A stretch of DNA of 64,000 nt from NCBI GenBank assembly GCA_001466705.2, contig LATX02000187.1, positions 62,001 through 126,000 of the forward strand, read 5' to 3'. This DNA is from Moniliophthora roreri. Lineage: Eukaryota; Basidiomycota; Agaricomycetes; Agaricales; Marasmiaceae. The translations under genes and the position numbers were made by a program. How positions within the stretch are numbered: the stretch's first letter is position 1; every line of letters starts with the position of its first letter. Below, one piece after another: positions 1 through 12,734 of this stretch. The notes beneath the pieces are model-generated. The model made no database searches. It was not told the origin of the DNA and saw nothing but the letters and a program-made list of their open reading frames with translations.

Positions 1-3000
1 TCTGACTTTTTTTTCTTTTTTTGGTTCATCTGTACATTTCGCACTCTGCATGCATCTCAACCGCACACAAGAACACTTTTCTTTTATACTCCATTCATCC
101 ATTCATCAACTGCATTATAGTAGTATATATTCAACACACACGGTACACAACACACACACAATCAACCCAACCACACGCATTGTATCCATTGCAGACATAC
201 CTTAAAGCCCTCCACAATTCTTTTTTTTTTTTTAAAAAAAAAGCACGCATGACGCTATGAGACGCCTCTTTTCGCTTTTTTTTCTTTCCCTGTATACCTA
301 CGATCTTAGCGCACCTACTACTACTTACTCCTCCTACTACTACTACCGTTTTTTACCGTATAGTCTTTTTTTGGTCTCAAGCCCGGGGTTGAAAAATGTA
401 GCAAAGCACCCCTCCCCCCACCCCCCTCTCTCTTGGTAGATAGAGTTACAGATACTTGATACAACCGAGTTGGAATTTCAGAAAGAACACGTATGAATAA
501 TTTTTGCAGTGCATGATGTACAAACGTGTCTGGCAGCGCAGTGCGTTCCGTGGTACATAGCATTTTGACCGAAAGAGCGAGAGAGGGGGGGGTGAGTCAA
601 GGAGAGGATCGAAAACAACTGTGAGACTGAGAGGAGCCAAGTTGGACACTTTTTTTGCGAAACACACGATCCCCTCGGCATGAACCCGCAGCAAGAGTTG
701 GGAAGGGGAGGGGGCGTATGTTCCGCACCCGACGCCACGGTATACTATACACCACTGGCAGCCAAAAAGGAGAGGGAGCAACTCCCGCAGATTTCACTTC
801 TGAAAGACTCAGAGGGGTTTAGCGCTACTTAGGAGGCTGAACATATCCCTTCCGAGGTCGGTTAAAGCGGTTCCGTTCGGAGCTCTTGGTGTGATGCGGC
901 AAAGTCAGTCGGTCGGTCGGCTGGCTTCATCATCATCGTTGGGCTCTTGTGCGCATGTCCATGAAGAATGGAGCGGCTTTTTAAATTATTTTTCTTTTTT
1001 GTTACTCCTTGTCAGGGAAAAACATCCGCTAATAGGTTCGTTGAGGTGTTTATTGAATCGCATAAGAGTTTGCGTTCCCCTTGTCGCCGCATCATCCACT
1101 ATTACCCGTTTTTTTTTTTTTTTTTTCCAACACAAGTAGAAGACCCCCCACGGATCAACTCTGTCTTCCCGCCCGCATCCAGAAGCAAGGGATGGGATGA
1201 CATTTTGGAGTAGCATGTTATTTCTAGTTGTTGCTGTATGTATGTACGAGAAGCGTAAAACGTGAATCGAGACATACCCCCTCTAGTCAAATATGATTTT
1301 GTGGCTCCTTGGCTCCTCAGATGATCAGGTTCCTGCGGTATGCGAATGCCAAATGGTGTGCAGATGGCGATCTCGTACCGGTTCAATAAAGCAAGTATTG
1401 ACGACGAGATGCCAATGTTTCCATCATCTGGGCGACCCAAAAACAAAAAAAAAAATAAAAATTTGAACTTCCGACAATGAGTACTCTAATTTAGGAATGT
1501 CCCATCTGGGTGACATACACAAGCGCTCGTCGGTTCCTGAGCTATGGGAAGGAGGGAAGGAAGTTGGTCAATCTGTGCTTCGACCTTCGATCTCTCAGAA
1601 GGCTTCTGTTATGCATCTTGGAGCTAAAAGATCACAGGCATAATTACTGTGTATCTGGGGGAATTGCGGGGCACGGACGCACTGCATTTCGATTTGATTC
1701 TTGAACCGTTTAGCGCATGCACAAAGCCGACAAAACGGTTCCATGTCTTAAATGGAGGTCTTGTGTTCTCCACTTGTTCAGCGGAACGCGTACCCATGGT
1801 ATCATTTCATTGCCGCACACACGCGCTCTCTCTGACTCGTAATGGTGATTAAAAAAGATGGTTGATCTTTGATGACTTGCAGCCACTGGTATGTATGTAA
1901 GGGACAACACGACTGGTAACCGAAATCTTCACTCATTCTGTCAAGAAGCGGGTTCGTTACTCCGCAGGTAGCTTCCAGGCCGGTGTGCTCGCTCGTAGAG
2001 TCCTGTCAATGCGAAGTTCGGGTTTCCACCATACGTACGATGAGACAAGGCAAGATGTGTTCAGTTGTGTCCGGGTGAGATGAGAAACTTGGACCGGATG
2101 TGGCGCCGCTGCTATGCCCACCAGTTGCACGAGAAATTTAGATGCTTTCATGTCTTAAACAGGTCGTAAATGAATATTCCAATCCAGGTTCGACCAAAGT
2201 ATATACTTACAGTAATGGGGTGCAAGTCTGGCATAGTAAACCATCGCCTCATTCAATGACCCAATGTTCGGTGTTTGTGGCAATACATGTATTGGGGGCG
2301 CTTGGACGTCTGGACTTTTTTTTTGCGGTGGTGTTGCGAACAATCTGTGTTATCGGTTACAGTGAGGCGTAACTTTGCGAGTTGTTGTTGCACCCTGGCA
2401 CCATCAGAGGCGAAGTGAGTAATGATTGATGATAAGTAAAAAAAAAAAACTCGATTTGGACATAACAAGTCCACGTGTATGTAGGGGACATAGCAGAACA
2501 TACGGAAATAAATTTTGCACCAAAATCGTTATACACTTTGGGGTAAAATAGATCACCTGGAAGCAATGGAAGAATCTCTTGCTGCTTAGGTACACCAGGC
2601 GCTTAAACTTTCATCAAACCCTTTCAATTGACATCAACCAGTGTTGGAATATCGTTGGAATCGGGAAACGTTGTTGGGGATAATGGGCGTACGACGCAGA
2701 ATGTCACATCTTCTGCCGTTGGTATCACAGAGAATGGAGATGTAACCGTCAAAGTCCAACTGATAGAGGGACATTAATGGAACAGCGCGTGCAATGGCGA
2801 CCCTTCATTATGCTGTTGAAAGGGGTACAGGTTATGTTCAAGTATGCACGGACTTCAAGAGCTGTAGTCACAACGCGATTCTCAACTGTGGAATTCGGAG
2901 TAGATGGCGTTCGAAGCCTACATATGGATCAGCAACGCATTTAACAAGGTTCGGAGCCTTCAAGAAGTCGTGCATGACATAACATCCAAGATGTTCCTAT

Positions 3001-3763
3001 TGCGGACGGTGTGATATGCCTCGGACGCACCGAACCCCGTATCAGAAGGGGGAAGACCTCGGAAGCTTACAACAACATATTTTGGTGGCAGATGTGACCG
3101 GTCCATCCGTCGGAGGTCGTAGCCCTAGGGTTTGTCCGAAATTGGTGTGCTGGCGCCCTGTTCCGGGTTTGACGCAGCTTTTGTGGCTTCCTGTTTCAAA
3201 AGGCGAATGTGGGTTTCCTTGAACGCCTGGGAGTCGCGATGCCGGTCAGCACATGTAGCCCCGCGTTAGTAAATACACGCCTTACTTCGGTGAAGAGATA
3301 ACCAGCAGCCAAGCCCGTAACTGAAGAGAACATCAGAAGGGGATCGCAACACGTGGTCTTTGGACACGTACTGACGCCACAGGCAATAGTTGGATATCGC
3401 CTGAGGCCCATGGATTTGGAACCAATATGGGCTGCGTAGAATATTAGATTACTCGTTGCAAATGAAACCGATTTAGCCCTCGCCTGATGCCAGGGCGGAC
3501 GTTAGTCCTGCGAATAGACCTTCTTTCCTTGCTTCCTAGAATAAAAATGATATCGTCAGATGCCCATAACAACTGGGATATTAGGTTGGACGTACAGTAT
3601 AAGCACGATCTATGGCATCCGGGGGCAGTTGAATTGAAGCCACAGAAACTGTTGATGGCATTGTTGAGAAAAGCAGTGACGTGACAAGGAAATCACACTC
3701 GCGTCATGTAACGCCGTGACAATTCCGTTCTCACCCTGCTCCGCCATTGTTCCCAGTCCATTC
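1..3763. other. gene-poor AT-rich region
   Basis: No recognisable gene. The first 1.5 kb is rich in T and A homopolymers (for example near 221-242, 1109-1127 and 1441-1460), CA-rich runs (about 130-170) and pyrimidine tracts. Open frames are all short and overlap each other on both strands. From about 2.6 to 3.5 kb the sequence is more balanced in composition but has stops in every frame. It may hold a promoter or the 3' end of a gene outside the window, but nothing shows which. Confidence 0.5.
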
Positions 3764-6700
3764 ATGTCAGGCTCGGTGCGCAAAAGGAAAAATACCCCAA
3801 CATTACAGGAGACCTTTGAATCTATCAAGGGTAAAGATCATCTATCTTCCTTTTTCATTTCCATGATGCTCACATCAAGCTCCAGACCTTCTGACTACGA
3901 CTAAAGCACAATTGGATGATACGAATATCGGAATCAGGCCCTCATTAACCCAGAACCTTCATCGTGTAGCTACATTGGCAGAGACATTCTCGGAACAACG
4001 TTCAAAATCGGGGAAGGAATGGGCTGAGTTAGCTGATACATTGGACCAAGAAGGTTCGTAGTCTTCCTTCATCACACCACCGCATCTATACATCCTTTGT
4101 TGACATATATAGGTGTCAATCTGTGGAACATTTCGGGCCTTGTACGCAGATACCCGGAAGATGATGGCCGCGCACTCATCGCAGCACGTAAGCTAATCCT
4201 AGGTGTATCCGGATGGCGTTAATTGATGATTGTTCGTGACGAATTTCAGTTAGGCTGGCCGCATTCCGTCTAGTCGAAGCAGGGTTGGAAGTAAATCCGG
4301 GGTTAGAAAGTACGTCTTGCATCATGATCGTTCCGGGAAAAAAATGAATGACTTTTTTCGCCAGCTCTGCTTAATGTCCTACAGTTGGCAAGTAAGACCG
4401 GGACAACGCTTTCAGGTAAACAACATCAGTGAACTCTCCGTGAATGCCACCGGTAGCTGAGTTCTAAATGTCAGATGTCGGGAAGAATGAAGCCGCCAGC
4501 TCAGTCCTGTCCAGTGCCGCCAAGGTCGGAAATCCTTTCCTTCCGCTCTTTCGCCGAATCACTGATACTTTCTCTTTTCGTCAGTTTGAGGAGATGCTCA
4601 GAGTTACCAACGACCCGGACGGCTCTCATAGACAAGCCAAAGCATGCGCAGCAATTGTTTACTTCTCTAGTAGAATGGAAGCTGTACGTCTCTCCCGTTC
4701 TGTGTATGTGGATGATATCGTACACGTCATTTCCTAGGCCTGGAAAGAGGGTAACTACACGGTGGCTGAGTTCATGTCACGGAAGATCACAGGTTCGTCC
4801 AGTTTCTTTTGGTGCATTCTATATCCTTACCGTGGGCAGATGAACAGCAACTTTCCCAGCTCCCTACCCAAGATGTAAGTGTGCCAACGGATGATCGTAC
4901 AGGTCCGTCACTGATGACCTTTTCATATCCGCAGAGGCTATCCCTGGCAGGAAAATTATACGCCATTGGCAAATCTATCCTGAAAGATCGAACAGCTATA
5001 CCCAGAAATAATGCATGCGAATCCATCGTGTGGCTTCAGAAAGCCTTCAGCGTCTTGGATCAGCTTGATGATGCGACAATACCCACAGTGTCGGAAGAGA
5101 AAGTGAGTATATAGTTCTCATCAAGTGGTCCCCATAAGTAAACATTCTATGGCATCGGACAGATACCGATACTTAGGACACTTGGTTAGTCCTCAAAGTG
5201 TGCCTGATACTTCCTTGGCCTAACAAGACTATTTAATCTAGCCAAAGCCTATTTCCTTTCTGAATCATATGACAGAGCAGAGACCGCCTTGCAAGAACTC
5301 ATTCCTTCGATAGATGAATCGTCTGAACACGTCAGTGGCATTTCCCACGTCGATTCTAGTCCTTTTATCTCAGTGGTATCTAGACGTGCCCCGAGTACCA
5401 GGAACTTCGATGGCTGAGATTAGCTATTCTCAAACGGCGAAAAGCTGCAGATTCGGCGGTTCTTGATGGTGAGCTACCTTGTCGCGGGAATCGAGCTGTT
5501 CATGACCTAACAAGTCTTTTAGCTTTCAAGTCAATAATCGACCACATGGTATTTTCAGAAAGCAGTGTAACAGAGTACTCTTCCCCTTCCTTCCTAGTGG
5601 CACCGTTCGATCCCTCATTATGTTTTGTCACAGTATTCTTCAAGATCTTCGAACACTGGCTCAGCGAGAGTCAGTAATACCATCTGTAAATTTTGGGTCC
5701 CAAAGCTTGACTGAGCTGCTATTAGCACCCTTGTTACAGCTGTCAATCAATACCTTTTACAACGAGCTTTCGATTATGGTTCCGAGTTCGTTCATCGAAT
5801 TCTATTATCCCTGATTATTCACAGTGCAAAAGATGAGAACCAGGCGAGAGCTGTAGGAACCATTGATGCCGCTTTCACATGTTAGTTCACACCTTCCACC
5901 CGATCCCCGAAGGCCGGTACTAACTCTCCTTTGTCAGCGGTACTCGATGCTGAGTTCCAAGTTGAATGTGTCCCTGCGACAGCATGTATATCAGTGAATT
6001 CTATTTTCCGTGCTTACTCCCAATGAAGCTGACGTTCTCCGTTCGTATAGCTCCTATGGCAGTACGGAGATCGCCACTACAATGCTAAACGGTGGTCCGA
6101 AGCCGCAGAATGGTTTCTGGCTGGAACACACCGACTTCTAATGGAAGTATGTTCTGCGAGCATCTCCAAATGTTACCGTAAGGCTGCGCTATGCTACATT
6201 GAGCAGAAAGAATACGCAAAGGCCGCAGCGGTTATTCGGCGCTGTCCCAACAATGAGGCCGCCACTCATTATGTGACATTTCTGACTGCTATACATCAAG
6301 GTCAGTCCTGGCATGCAATGTTGGACAATGACAATACTGAGTAAATCATTCCCAGGTCTAGAGGACGAGGGTCAGTTATGGACACGCACGGATCTCGTAT
6401 ACTCCTCAACACCTTTCGCAGCCGTCGAAGCCCTCCACAGGATGGTCGAAGCAACGGACTTTGACCGCAAGATGTTACTTTTAGCGACCCAGCTTTCACA
6501 CGAATCAGAGATGAAATCACTGCTGCTTGTTGCATTAGAGGCCCTCCTTAAGACACTCAAGGTTTCCCAAAGTGGAGAGACAGTTCTGGAAGCGATGACC
6601 CTTCTTCGATGTGTCATCAGGCTCTCGCTCAAGTTACTCATGGAGCCAACCGCGAATAAGTCCGTCCGCGTTGCCGTACCCCTCCCGTCGCTGAAATTCT

Positions 6701-8463
6701 AATTCCGCTGTCCATATGCAAGGTCAAGACTCATCGACAACGTGGTAAAACATTTCCATACAGGTATGTATCGCTATGTTTGCGCTTGGGAGATCATCAC
6801 CCTCTTCTATTCAACAGCGACGGTTCTTGTGGCTGCAGCTCGTGAACAAAAGGCGACCGCTCTGATAATCAAGGACATCTCTTGGTTGTGGAGAACTGCG
6901 TACAACACCGCAGTACAGGGTTGCTCTGAATGGGAAGGTTACCAAAATCAAATATGTTCGTTATTCGAAGTATCGCGAGACGTGAGGTTCCTGCTTGTTC
7001 CTGCCTGAAAGAAGACTGATTGCCACCCTCGCGATTTCGTGCTTTCTCTGGAATAGCTGCTCGAAGCATGCTGTCACGGATCTCCCGTAGAGCCAGACAC
7101 GGACATATACGTTCATCTCATTTATGCATCTTTCTCCGGGGTGTCCGGCCGAAGTACGATTCAATCCATCATTACTTGGCCCACAGCAACTAATGTGCAT
7201 CAGTATTTGCTGTCCGAGAGCAGATGTCAACAGAGGGTGTCATCGATGTACTATTCCATCCCGATCTTCTCTTGATTCATAAATAGAATGCTGACGCACT
7301 TTCCTTTTAGACCCACCGTCTACGTGAGATTACCGCGGAAATTAAGCGCTGTAGAACAAGAATATCGGAAATTTTGGAGAAAGACCGCATATCGGACGAA
7401 AGCGACGCCTTAAGGGCACAATACATCCTCTTTTCGCTTCGGGTGTTTGAGGTGGAGATGTTAGTAATGTTGAAGGAGTGGGACGACGTCTTGCAGGTAA
7501 TTGGGGTGCGCTCTTCTTTCTTCCCGGTCCGGTTTACGTAATTGGTCTGATTTTCATGTTAGAGTGTCGGCAAGTCGGGGCCCCTAGCAGTCGGAACGTT
7601 TGAAGCCATTGCCGATTTGTTGGTTCGTCAACTCCGTTCCGGAAGCTCTATCTATAATTGTGATGCTCATCGCACGTATCCAGTGGACATCTAAGGACTG
7701 TCCAGTAAATGGTAAAAGATCGGACCTACCCCGTGATGGTGGCACGAGCTAACGTTGCGTATTTTCAGTGCTTTATGGAGGATTAGAGGTGCGCTATACC
7801 GTACGAGCCTCGTGTGACACAGCTTCTGATTGTGTCTATCAGGCGATCCTACACGCAAGCTTAGATCATAGCGCCCTTTCAGTCGAGAAGTTCTCTCGGT
7901 GGCTGCGTGCTATTTGTACCATCATATTGGCAAGGAATTCTCCCGCGGATAGATTGAAAGTCATCGGATATGTCGAACAAGCTGCTACGGTGATGGAGGA
8001 ACACTCCGAAGGTGATGAGGTGAGCGCTCATGCCGGATGAATTATCAGCAATTGTTCCTGCTGCTGCCGCTCATGATGGGATTACCACATCTGATGAAAA
8101 TGTCTTTGACCCCCCCTTTCTCCCCAAGGCTTACCCCATGGATGAACGTTTTTGGTTACTTGGAACGTCGTACAACACAGGCCTTGAATGTCTAGAGTGG
8201 GTCATTTTACATTCTGATTGATGTTACAACGCCACCTGACTTCATCTTTTCAGAGCATCTTTGTTGGACGAGGCGAAAAGGTGGTTTGAGGCATCTACTA
8301 TGATATGCAAGTTCGTTCCTGGCGGAGCTGAACGTGCTGCCACGGTGAGTCACTCCAATGTCCTTTGGTTGCTGTCGCTGATGCAAACGCATGATTGTAG
8401 ATTTCGGAGACTTATACACGCCTACTCTCTCGTTTTACACAAGAACCTAGAACTGCAAATTGA
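3764..8463 (+). CDS. SPO22/ZIP4-like meiosis protein, multi-exon
   Basis: This is a meiotic TPR-repeat protein of the SPO22/ZIP4 family, which in yeast and plants acts in the ZMM group to promote crossovers and synaptonemal complex assembly. I join about 20 exons by GT-AG introns of about 50 bases. Exon 1 is 3764-3830 (ATG TCA GGC) and its intron is 3831-3879. Family-like stretches include 'NLHRVATLAETFSEQ', 'DQEGVNLWNISGLVRR', 'AWKEGNYTVAEFMSRKIT', 'LLWQYGDRHYNAKRWSEAAE' and 'CYRKAALCYIEQKEYAKAA', all helical repeats typical of the family. The last exon ends in TGA at 8461-8463. Each junction I checked keeps frame, so the gene looks intact. The weakest junction is near 5667-5728, where the acceptor after 'ctattag' is needed to keep frame. 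It stands alone between long intergenic stretches. Family assignment is confident; exact start and some exon edges are not. Confidence 0.82.
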
Positions 8464-9103
8464 TTGAACATCAAAGTCACCTAACGGATCTTCACATTCT
8501 CCCGAAGTCTCATCAAGTGGAATTCGCACTCCTCCATTGTCGCTGTTGTTGCTGCTGCTGATGCTGATGCATCGTTTTATCACTCCGTTCTCCCGCTCGT
8601 CGTTGTCATTATCGGCTTACCTGTTGTACACTGCTCTTGGACCTTTTGGTGTTGTATCCGTACTTGGACCATTAGTTTATTCATATTCTTGTCACTTTAC
8701 TACCACCTTCTACATTGTATTCATAATCAACCATCATTGTGCCATGGATGTCTATTGTGCATACTGATAGTGATTCATTAACTGTGAGTAGTCGATGGCT
8801 TGTGACAATGCCCGTTGATATCGAAATTCAAGTCCTGATCAACTCATGGGGTAAAGTATACAGCGTAAGTTCATAGACGATGTTATCGTTGGAGCATGTG
8901 GCTTCCCAGCACATCATTCAGCAATAGCAACGAAATTTACATGCACCAGAATGCATATGGCCTTGGAGAATAACACCGGCGGAACCTTCAACAGACTTCT
9001 ATTTGTAATGTGTATACCTACCTATGAACCGGGAGCTAATGTACTGATGTTCACTAGCATCATTTGATGAGGAATAGTAGTAAGTATATGCCTAATCATG
9101 GAG
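8464..9103. other. intergenic, 3' of SPO22-like gene
   Basis: Contains a short GCTGCTGAT-type triplet-rich stretch near 8540-8575 and a hydrophobic open frame (8537-8767) without a supporting start context or homology. No gene is supported. Confidence 0.4.
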
Positions 9104-9171
9104 GCAAAAATAAATATTGAGACCCGTAGGTCTACCACTCCGGGAAAGCGTGTCATCCTTGTGCAGGGGCC

Positions 9172-9202
<31 letters not shown>

Positions 9203-9226
9203 TTCGTATGTCACCCCGAAGGGGAC
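9104..9226 (-). ncRNA. U6 spliceosomal snRNA
   Basis: Read on the minus strand, 9226 down to about 9104 matches U6 snRNA. It has a 5' stem-loop (GTCCCC-TTCG-GGGTGAC), then ATTGGAACGATACAGAGAAG with the invariant ACAGAGA box, then the AGC triad in GATTAGCATGGCCCCTGCAC, then AAGGATGACACGC, which forms the telestem/ISL region. It ends in a T-rich stretch (ATTTATTTTT), as expected for RNA polymerase III termination. The conserved core shows no intron, unlike U6 of some yeasts and other fungi. U6 pairs with U2 and the 5' splice site in the catalytic core of the spliceosome. I did not find a clear upstream TATA box or a good downstream B box, so the 5' and 3' ends are approximate. Confidence 0.93.
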
Positions 9227-11191
9227 AATGTACAATTGAGTTATTGACAGCATGAAGAGAAGAGTTTTGTTTGTGTTACGCTCACTTGTCCAAGAACGGT
9301 CGGCTAAATACCGAAGTCTGCTATCTCCGAGTCTAGCAATGTAGGTAGCACTTGGGATCATATCAGACATTTCCATAGCTGACATGGGAAGAATGGCTTC
9401 TTGTTCGACTATGAAAGACTGCTAGGGTCGTATAGCATACATGGAAAGCCAAACATGGCAGAATGAAGGACCTATCGCCCTGAATTTGCGGGTCTCGAAC
9501 CAAGAAGAGTTCTAAAGCTAGCAAAGCTTTAGGCAACCCCAAGAGCTCGGGACACTCCAATACATTCATAGTCTTAGTGAACTACCCTGCCTCACAACGT
9601 CTTCATGGACCTGAGGTACTTATCGATGCATGTGTGAGCCTAGGCGTGCGACGGTGCCCTTCAAGAAAAGGACTTTTCGATAGGGGAAGTCATGACCCTG
9701 TTATGGGCCCAAGTGCATTGAGTCCACGATGCCAGGATCTTTCGGTACTTGATAAGCTTCTCTGAGCAAGAGAGGTTCTGCAGCTGAGACGGGAGCAAAG
9801 AAGAGTCTAGCGACATTAGACTTCCACCAGCCGGAAATCATGGTACAGCTTTTTCGGGACAATCCTCAGCATGTTTCTGAGGTAAAGAGACCGCCTTGAA
9901 AGGACAGAGTCGGAGATATTATGGTAAAGGCCCATGGGAGTAAGAAAGAGCACAACACGAAGCCGCAGAAAATCCAAAATCCAAATGTGAGAATTCACAC
10001 CAATATGATACCCTGTAAATTGTTTCGAATGTCCCAGAAAACACCGGCAATCCGTCACAATACGAGCGACAATTTACATGCAATATTTACTACAGAATTC
10101 TCGACAATATGACCAGAATATACCCGCGCAGGCGAACCCGCCTCATCCTGAATCCAGGGAGCGTTTCGTGACCTACTCCACTGATGGCATTCCTACTCAT
10201 CCAAACGGCTTGACAATTTCTGATGAACGCTTATACTGAATGCAAGTACCACCTATCGAAGCGCATGTCAGCGCCTTCTATGATATCAAAAACACGAGCG
10301 ACTCACCATTACTGCCCGCACCCTGTCACTAAACAGTCTCTATCGACCCATCCGCGTAGTCACACTCCTAAGGAGACAAAAAGTCAGCTTGTGTTACGGC
10401 GGACATGAATAACATGGACAGTGTACCAAAGTTGATCCGAGTAATGACTGCGAGCGACCAAGTATGTAGAATGATCTTCAAGCAGTCAAAGTACCGGATA
10501 CCCCATCGTAGCCTTGTGAATGAGAAGCTGTTTCCCGGAATGTGGAAGGGGCTGTTCTTTGAAGTCCGATAGCCTGTGGATTTATCAATGGCTAGATTGA
10601 TTATCTAGGGTGATTGGACTCACCACGACCTCGAAATTGACCATTTGCACTAATATCAGACCTTCAATTCACCAATTGCAGATTCTGCCGTTCGTTGGAG
10701 AGAAAGCGCTTTAAAGCTGTCAGCCTTCGATCTGTAAGTTGGTAAAGCAAAGACAGAGCATGACCCGCATAAGCAACTCACTATAGATGGCTCAGGGACT
10801 AGGGTAGATACGGTGTTGCGCGTCGACGCGTCAACATGGTGATGTTAGGAAAAGAGGGATGATGGCGTGATGTGGCAACATATCACAACTTGGCGACCCA
10901 AATTCCGGGAATATTCTCTCGTTTTGTCGAGCTCTTAGAAATATTCGACAATTTGGCATAACACAACGAACGGTCTGGAAATTTTCATAGATTTCGCTTG
11001 TTTTCCGGAATTTACTACTGTAAAATACGGAAAATTAAAATTCTGCGGCTTCGTGCTGTGGCGAGGGCAGCCCTAGACGTGGTAGTGATCAGGCTAATTT
11101 TCACACTCGCCTCCGCTCGTCATGATGTCCGGCCCGAACCTAACTCATTCGTTTGCGATTTTGAACGTTATCTTCCTTATCGACCGTCGCC
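9227..11191. other. intergenic between U6 and deaminase gene
   Basis: About 2 kb with no supported gene. It holds a 12-base perfect palindrome CGCGTCGACGCG (10819-10830) followed by ACGCGTC-type sequence, and is AT-rich around 10880-11050 just upstream of the deaminase gene. Confidence 0.4.
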
Positions 11192-12453
11192 ATGTCGTCT
11201 GAAATCGCTGGCCATTGTGCAGAAGCATTAGCATCGCTGTCGCCTGCTCAAATCAGTTTCATCCAAAATCTACCCAAGGTGGAACTTCACGCACACTTGA
11301 ACGGGTCAATACCGTTGTCCACTATCCAGGAATTGTCAAAGGATTACGCAGCAGTATATGACCCAGGGAATCCGAATCACAAGCTCTCGCCAGCAGAAGT
11401 CGAAGCAACTATTCAACAGTTAACTAAACTCGACGTGTCAAACCTTCATGGATTCTTCGGACCCTTTGCTGCGGTATACGCCCTCACTTCGTCCAAAGAA
11501 GGGCTGGGAAAGGCGACTCGTGCAGTCCTGGCGGGGTTCTTGGACGGAGAAACACCTCAATGCACATATCTCGAGCTTCGCACTACGCCGAAGGAAGCTG
11601 TTGGTATGACGCGGTTGGAGTATGTTCAGACGGTCCTGGAGGAGATTGAACGGTATCCGAAAGAGAAGGCAGCTTTTATATTAAGTCTGGACAGACGGAT
11701 GAAGCCGGAAATCATGCAGGAATGCGTGGACCTTGCAACGAAGCTGAAGGCGGCCGGAAGGAGAGTGGTTGGCATCGATCTCTGTGGAGATCCACTGGTG
11801 CGTGTCCTTGTTGTTTGACGCGTGCATTTATTGATGTGACTTCAGGCTGGAGACATGACCTCGCTATCACCGTATATAACGCAAGCGAAACAGGCTGGTT
11901 TGGGCGTGACATTGCATATCGCTGAGGTGCTGTTCTGAACATTCTGTAGCCACGTGACGGAATATTGACAAACACGCTTCATTAGACAAAAGAAAACCCG
12001 CCAGATGAAGCCCTCGATTTGCTTGCATACAAGCCAAATCGCCTCGGCCATGCCACATTCCTAAACGAAAAAGCGCTAGAAGTTGTCCTCAAGGAAAAGA
12101 TGTGCGTGGAAATCTGCCTCAGCTCCAATCTCCTGTACGTCTGACTTCCTACGTTACGATATATACTTACACTTTGGATAGCTGCAAAACTGTCGATAGC
12201 CTCGATGCTCATCACATCCGATTATACCTAGAGCAGAACCATCCGATAGCCATTTGTGTATGTCCTAGTCTTATGGCAATACGCCGGACTAATTCTCTCC
12301 AAACAGACTGATGATATGCTTCCTTTCCGCAATTCACTCCTGGCCGAGTACGCGTTGCTTTTGGCCCAGCCGCCATTAGGCCTTGGTCTCACCGGGGACG
12401 AGGTTGCGAAGATAGCAGAAATGGGCGTTCATTCAACGTTTTCTAAGTTATAG
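11192..12453 (+). CDS. adenosine/N6-methyl-AMP deaminase-like (ADAL) protein
   Basis: This metal-dependent deaminase belongs to the adenosine deaminase family and looks closest to the ADAL branch (N6-methyl-AMP deaminase, a nucleotide salvage enzyme). Five exons fit exactly: 11192-11797, 11846-11926, 11986-12134, 12182-12257 and 12307-12453, giving 352 residues. Visible motifs in order are: the metal-binding HAHLNGS near residue 31 (ADAL has Asn where classic ADA has Asp); GIDLCGDP near residue 195; the HIAE proton-shuttle pair; NRLGHATF; EICLSSNLL; and CTDD with the catalytic aspartates. Length and motif order match the family, and no lesions are seen. The ATG sits after a CGTCGCC-rich leader. 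Choosing between adenosine and N6-methyl-AMP as substrate would need more than sequence. Confidence 0.9.
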
Positions 12454-12734
12454 CTATGTCAGATCAGACCTAATTTACGATAGTCGGACTCGAGCTACCT
12501 GTAATCCCCGCTCTTTTCGCTTCAGGCCCGCTAAAACGCTGATTTCAACAGCTAGATGTACAGTACCACATTAGACCTTGATGTGAAATACAACCCCTAC
12601 TCCTTCCCCTCGATCAATCCAAAAAATACTGTGGTCATCTTCAGGCTCGTGGCAGCGAGGACACAGGCTCAGTGCTGGCTAATCATGTACCAGGCATTGA
12701 GGACCAATTGCTGCAGAATGTAGATAGTGGGCCA

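Noticed and set aside
1102..1446. 114-residue minus-strand open frame in the first 1.5 kb
   Set aside because: Runs through homopolymers into a poly-Lys end; no family resemblance.
8537..8767. Hydrophobic open frame downstream of the SPO22-like gene
   Set aside because: It begins in a triplet-rich stretch, lacks any conserved feature and looks like chance in a 3' flank.
9481..9560. Possible tRNA with GGTTCGAGACC on the minus strand
   Set aside because: The T-stem and acceptor stem do not pair and no anticodon arm can be drawn.
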